The position numbers and the translations under genes were made by a program. A stretch of DNA of 10,093 nucleotides from contig CAOSZT010000082.1 in assembly GCA_948528155.1 (NCBI GenBank), positions 1-10,093 on the forward strand, in the 5' to 3' direction. This document shows, piece after piece, positions 7,592-10,093 of this stretch (position 1 is its first letter; each line of letters begins with the position of its first letter). The notes under the pieces were generated by a model, which did not search any database, was not told where the DNA came from, and saw only the letters and a list, made by a program, of their open reading frames with translations. This DNA is from an uncultured Clostridia bacterium. Its GTDB lineage: Bacteria; Bacillota; Clostridia; TANB77; CAG-508.

Positions 7592-7786
7592 TTAAATAAT
7601 CTTCTTATGAGTTGCGAAATCTCTTATTTCATCTTTCTCATATTTAGTTTTAATACAATCGTCAAAAGTAAGATTCTTTTCAGAATCAACTCTAGCAACA
7701 GTACACCAATGATTAAAACAACTTGATGAAGCTTTGTCTTTTATTAAATAGCCATTGCGAAGATCATTTTCTAGAAAGAAATGCAT
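7592..7786 (-). CDS. Small protein of unknown function
   Basis: A 64-residue protein that I do not recognise. The start is ATG at 7786-7784 on the minus strand, because TGGAGGGAGA (7800-7791) is a strong ribosome binding site 4 to 5 bases upstream; an in-frame TTG at 7840 would add 18 mostly hydrophobic residues but lacks one. The protein begins MHFFLENDLRNGYLIKDK. It has a central CFNHWC segment, a third cysteine in FDDC and a charged C-terminal half, with no signal peptide or membrane helix in the short form. Codon use differs from the neighbours: many codons end in T, and Arg CGC occurs. It is inserted between sigE and sigG, which are adjacent in Bacillus, and converges on sigE. The CFNHWC cysteines might bind metal, but this is speculation. 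Confidence 0.6.
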   Translation of the reverse strand: MHFFLENDLRNGYLIKDKASSSCFNHWCTVARVDSEKNLTFDDCIKTKYEKDEIRDFATHKKII

Positions 7787-7861
7787 ATATTCTCCCTCCA
7801 TTGAAAGAAGAAATACTATTACTAGTATTATTACACCCAATATGGGCTAAGTTACAATAAT

Positions 7862-7890
7862 AATATAACATGATTGATATAAAATTACAA
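7862..7890 (-). promoter_or_regulatory. Possible promoter of the small minus-strand gene
   Basis: On the minus strand TTGTAA (7890-7885), a 17-base spacer and TATATT (7867-7862) form a moderate sigma-A-like match, about 60 bases before the ribosome binding site. Such matches arise by chance in DNA this A+T-rich. Confidence 0.35.
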
Positions 7891-7912
7891 GAGATTCTAT
7901 AAAAAATTGAAA

Positions 7913-7941
7913 GCATAAAAAAAACAAATTTGGAAAAACTT
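7913..7941 (+). promoter_or_regulatory. Sigma-F-like promoter of sigG
   Basis: GCATA (7913-7917), 14 bases, then GGAAAAACTT (7932-7941) match the sigma-F consensus halves as I recall them from Bacillus (GywTA and GgnrAnAnTw). The spacer is about one base short of the usual 15-16. The -10 half ends 15 bases before the sigG ribosome binding site, the right place for a short leader. sigG is known to be transcribed by forespore sigma-F in Bacillus, which supports the assignment. Confidence 0.5.
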
Positions 7942-7971
7942 TAAATAAGTAAATTCAAAGGAGGTTTTCTT

Positions 7972-8746
7972 TTGCTAAACAAAGTAGAGATATGTGGAGT
8001 AAACACATCAAAATTACCATTACTTACAAGAGAAGAAAAGCAAGAACTACTCAAAAAAATAAAAGAAGGAGACGAAGAAGCAAGACAAACATTTATAAAC
8101 GGAAATTTAAGACTAGTATTAAGTGTAATACAAAGATTTTACGGAAGAGGAGAAAATGCAGACGATTTATTTCAAGTAGGTTGTGTAGGATTAATAAAAG
8201 CAATAGACAACTTTGACATAAATCAAGATGTACAATTTTCCACTTATCGGAGTACCAATGATAATAGGAGAAGTAAAAAGATATTTAAGAGACAACAACA
8301 GTATAAGAGTTAGCAGATCAATAAGAGATTTAGCATACAAAGCAATGCAATTTAAAGAAAGATACACAAAAGAAAATGGGAAAGAACCAACAATAGATAT
8401 AATTGCAAAAGAATTAGGAGTAGAAAGAGAAGATATCTCACTTAGCTTTGACGCTATTCAAGACCCAATTTCATTACAAGAACCAGTATATAATGATAAT
8501 GCAGAAAGTATCTATATAATGGACCAAATAAAAGACGCAAAAAATACTGATGAATTATGGACAGAACAAATGACTATAATGCAAATAATGAAAAAGTTAA
8601 ATGAAAAAGAAAAAATGATAATAACAAAAAGATTTTTTGATGGAAGAACTCAAATGGAAGTAGCAAAAGAAATAGGAATATCACAAGCACAAGTATCAAG
8701 ATTAGAAAAAAATGCAATAGATCATATAAAAAGATTATATAAATAG
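7972..8746 (+). CDS. sigG: Sporulation sigma factor G, needs +1 frameshift
   Basis: Sigma-G is the late forespore sigma factor. TTG at 7972 follows AAAGGAGGT (7957-7965). The N-terminus NKVEICGVNTSKLPLL is the sigma-G hallmark, followed by NGNLRLVLSVIQRF and DDLFQVGCVGLIKAIDNFD. In frame 0 the protein ends at 8313 (113 residues) with an unrelated tail after FSTY, inside region 2. Reading TAT (8245-8247), skipping C8248 and continuing at GGA (8249) gives FSTYGVPMIIGEVKRYLRDN and runs 165 more codons through regions 3 and 4 (QMEVAKEIGISQAQVSRLEK) to the stop at 8744-8746. The total is 257 residues (Bacillus: 260). The downstream part has no other lesion and is strongly conserved, so I annotate one gene. 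The usual residue at the junction is Ala (STYAVPM); here it is Gly, as the GGA codon demands. Confidence 0.94.
8245..8251 (+). other. Proposed +1 frameshift site in sigG, TAT-CGG-A
   Basis: Frame 0 reads TAT (Tyr) then CGG. The family sequence resumes only if C8248 is skipped and GGA (8249-8251) is read. Tyr tRNA would pair poorly after slipping onto ATC, so direct out-of-frame entry of Gly tRNA at GGA, as in yeast Ty3, fits better than slippage. The site shares TCGGA with the sigE site. Confidence 0.7.
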
Positions 8747-8781
8747 TTAATTTTTTTTATACAAATGAATATAATATAAAA

Positions 8782-8821
8782 AGTGTAGCTGATAACATTA
8801 AAATATAAAATCAGCTACACT
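8782..8821 (+). other. 12-bp hairpin between sigG and ylmC
   Basis: AGTGTAGCTGAT (8782-8793) and its exact complement (8810-8821) enclose a 16-base A+T loop. No T-run follows, so it is a poor intrinsic terminator. It ends 10 bases before the ylmC ribosome binding site and could instead be an mRNA-stabilising or regulatory leader structure. A T-run at 8751-8758, just after the sigG stop, lacks a hairpin. Confidence 0.65.
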
Positions 8822-8848
8822 AATATTAAATAAAGGGAGATTACATAT

Positions 8849-9082
8849 ATGCAAGATAAGGGATTAGATTTTAAACACAAAGAAGTTGTAAATATTAATG
8901 ATGGAAAAAGACTAGGATATGTGCAAGATGTTTGTGCAGATTTGGAAACAGGTATGATAACATCTATAATTGTACCAGGAAGCAATAAAATTATTAATAT
9001 ATTTTCCTCAAATAATGATATAGTAATTCCTTGGCAAAATGTAAAATGCATAGGTGATGATTTAATATTAGTTGAAATATAA
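8849..9082 (+). CDS. YlmC/YmxH family PRC-barrel protein
   Basis: This 77-residue protein matches the YlmC/YmxH family, a small single-domain PRC-barrel protein often annotated as sporulation-associated and encoded just after sigG in many Clostridia. AAAGGGAGA (about 8832-8840) supports ATG at 8849. Diagnostic segments are KEVVNINDGKRLGYVQDV at the start of the barrel, then a turn (DLETGMITSIIVPG) and IVIPWQNVKCIGDDLILVE at the end. The molecular role is unknown. Codon use is mixed (many GAT, GTT, ATT), less A-ended than ftsZ. It stands apart from sigG by 102 bases and a hairpin, so it may have its own promoter; TATAAT (8770-8775) is present without a good -35. Confidence 0.85.
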   Translation: MQDKGLDFKHKEVVNINDGKRLGYVQDVCADLETGMITSIIVPGSNKIINIFSSNNDIVIPWQNVKCIGDDLILVEI

Positions 9083-9522
9083 ATTAACATATAGAAAATA
9101 TATCATTTAGTAAAAATATTAGATAGAAATTATTTTAACCAAAGAACAAAAATTATATAGAAAAAATAACGGCTTCATAACGATTCATTGATAAAGAAAT
9201 TTAATGAAGGTTAAGAAATAAAAAATACAAGACTAAAACAAGAAAAATTATAGTTATATAAAACCAATATCAATGATTACAGAGATTTTAAAAACTAAAA
9301 ATACAATGTAAGTATTTAAAAATATAACATTTCTTATATCGAGTTATTAAAAAAATCTAATGTTTGATAATAGTAAATTTCATAAAATTGGCAATTTAAA
9401 AAAATCGTTTTATCTATCAATAAAAATTCACCAGACAAATTCTATGTAATGATTGTTATGACTTTGCTACAAGAGTTTTGAAAATAATATAATATTATTT
9501 TGCTAAAAAAATAAAAAAACTA
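9083..9522. other. Intergenic stretch with no gene seen
   Basis: These 440 bases between ylmC and the rRNA promoters are A+T-rich with stops in all frames. I see no RNA gene or repeat family. An A+T-only 8-bp hairpin (9481-9501) ends in TTTT and could be a weak terminator insulating the rRNA promoters, but pure A+T hairpins arise readily here. CTTCAT and ATGAAG near 9172 and 9203 form a long-looped weak repeat. Confidence 0.5.
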
Positions 9523-9551
9523 TTGACTTTATAATAATAATATGTTAATAT
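9523..9551 (+). promoter_or_regulatory. rRNA operon promoter 1
   Basis: TTGACT (9523-9528), a 17-base spacer and TAATAT (9546-9551), preceded by TGT as an extended -10 element. An A-tract resembling a UP element lies immediately upstream (about 9504-9519). Confidence 0.75.
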
Positions 9552-9614
9552 AAATAAGCACTTAGAGATGAGGAAAATAGTATAAGAAAATTAAAAAAAT
9601 TTTTGAAAAAACTA

Positions 9615-9644
9615 TTGACAGATATCGACAAGATGTGTTAATAT
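9615..9644 (+). promoter_or_regulatory. rRNA operon promoter 2
   Basis: A perfect TTGACA (9615-9620), an 18-base spacer and TAATAT (9639-9644) with the same TGT extended -10 as promoter 1 (TGTTAATATAAA in both). It starts 92 bases downstream of promoter 1. Confidence 0.78.
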
Positions 9645-9764
9645 AAAAAAGTACTTTGCAAGAGAAAAATAAAATGAAGATAACAAAGGAATTAGTAAAG
9701 AATTTAACAAAAAAATAAAACATCAATTACTAATTTTTATTATGCAAAAAAAATAAAAAAACAC

Positions 9765-9794
9765 TTGACAAAGTATAATAAAATATAGTACAAT
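9765..9794 (+). promoter_or_regulatory. rRNA operon promoter 3
   Basis: A perfect TTGACA (9765-9770), an 18-base spacer and TACAAT (9789-9794). The A-tract just upstream (AAAAAAAATAAAAAAAC) repeats the one before promoter 1, suggesting duplicated promoter modules. Confidence 0.78.
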
Positions 9795-9810
9795 AAGATA
9801 CGTTACAAAG

Positions 9811-10055
9811 TGAACAAAAAGTACATTGAAAAGTAAACAGTAAATCCTTTAGAGAATAAACCAAAGCGGTATAAGATAAAATCAAGTACCGAAGAAGTAA
9901 AAAAGAAAATAGAAGTTTTAAAATTTCTAAATAAGTTATTTGTAAAAGCAAAACTTAAACAATTAACTTAAAAATAAAAAAGTTTTAAGAGCTTGAAAAA
10001 ACACTTAAGTTTAGATTTATAACTTTATTGAAAAATAAAGAAATATAGATACCAC
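9811..10055 (+). promoter_or_regulatory. rRNA leader with antitermination-like box and hairpins
   Basis: The transcribed leader before 16S holds AAAAAGTACATTGAAAAG (from 9816), which resembles the boxA-type leader motif (TTTGAAAAC) common upstream of Gram-positive rRNA genes. Nested inverted repeats follow: AAACTTAA (9951-9958) with TTAAGTTT (10005-10012), enclosing CTTAAAA (9967-9973) with TTTTAAG (9983-9989). They may take part in processing, although the true 16S processing stalk would pair with sequence beyond this window. Confidence 0.5.
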
Positions 10056-10093
10056 AAACAAGAGAGTTTGATCCTGGCTCAGGATAAACGCTG
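10056..10093 (+). rRNA. 16S ribosomal RNA, 5' end only
   Basis: AGAGTTTGATCCTGGCTCAG (10063-10082) is the universally conserved start of bacterial 16S rRNA, corresponding to E. coli positions 8-27. By that alignment the mature 5' end is about 10056. The sequence continues GATAAACGCTG and is cut by the window edge. It is co-oriented with the gene cluster. Confidence 0.97.

Noticed and set aside
7451..8251. Reading sigE and sigG simply as pseudogenes
   Set aside because: Each has a single one-base break at a shared motif, with fully conserved sequence afterwards and no other damage. It remains the fallback if raw reads or relatives disagree.
8228..8746. Separate gene starting at ATG 8228 for the C-terminal part of sigma-G
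   Set aside because: The ATG lies within the upstream coding part, has no ribosome binding site, and the first residues do not belong to the family; one sigG with a +1 shift explains both parts.
9481..9501. A+T-only hairpin as a terminator before the rRNA promoters
   Set aside because: The stem has no G or C and only four T residues follow; such palindromes are expected by chance here.
9730..9951. 73-codon minus-strand frame in the rRNA leader
   Set aside because: It overlaps rRNA promoter 3 and the leader, is Leu/Phe-rich, and has no ribosome binding site that I can see.

Overview
The window is very A+T-rich and reads like the chromosome of a low-GC, endospore-forming member of the Bacillota, most likely Clostridia. 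The basis is gene content and order: divIB, two DUF881 genes, sbp, ftsA, ftsZ, spoIIGA, sigE, sigG, ylmC-like. This is the division/sporulation cluster known from Bacillus and Clostridium. Codons end overwhelmingly in A (AGA, ATA, ACA, GCA, GGA), and the coding strand is strongly A-rich. The genus cannot be fixed from the window; an uncultured gut-type Clostridia lineage is a guess.

Layout. Bases 116-3003 hold divIB, two tandem DUF881 membrane-anchored proteins and sbp, all on the plus strand and closely spaced. Bases 3004-3251 hold a strong sigma-A-type promoter preceded by helically phased 11-bp repeats. ftsA (3252-4481) and ftsZ (4588-5706) follow, closed by a good terminator (5772-5813). 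Then come spoIIGA (5879-6763) and sigE (6791-7538), ending in a 20-bp perfect hairpin that acts on both strands. A small gene of unknown function lies on the minus strand (7592-7786). sigG (7972-8746) has a sigma-F-like promoter just upstream. A ylmC/ymxH-family gene (8849-9082) follows. Nearly 1 kb without genes then holds three tandem rRNA promoters and a leader, and the 16S rRNA gene starts at about 10056 and runs off the window.

The genes fit one programme. FtsA, FtsZ and DivIB build the division septum. SpoIIGA is the septal protease that activates pro-sigma-E in the mother cell, and sigma-G is the late forespore sigma factor.

The main discovery is that both sporulation sigma genes, sigE and sigG, are broken in frame 0 at the same kind of site and are restored exactly by a +1 shift. 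In sigE the site is CTT-CGG-A (7451-7457). In sigG it is TAT-CGG-A (8245-8251). Skipping the C of CGG and reading GGA (Gly) restores a complete, family-typical protein in each case. By my reading these are the only two in-frame CGG codons in any gene of the window, and the only two copies of TCGGA on the plus strand. I propose programmed +1 frameshifting at a starved or unassigned CGG codon, resembling the yeast Ty1 site CUU-AGG-C and the bacterial prfB site CUU-UGA-C. Sequencing error or recent gene decay remain the alternatives.
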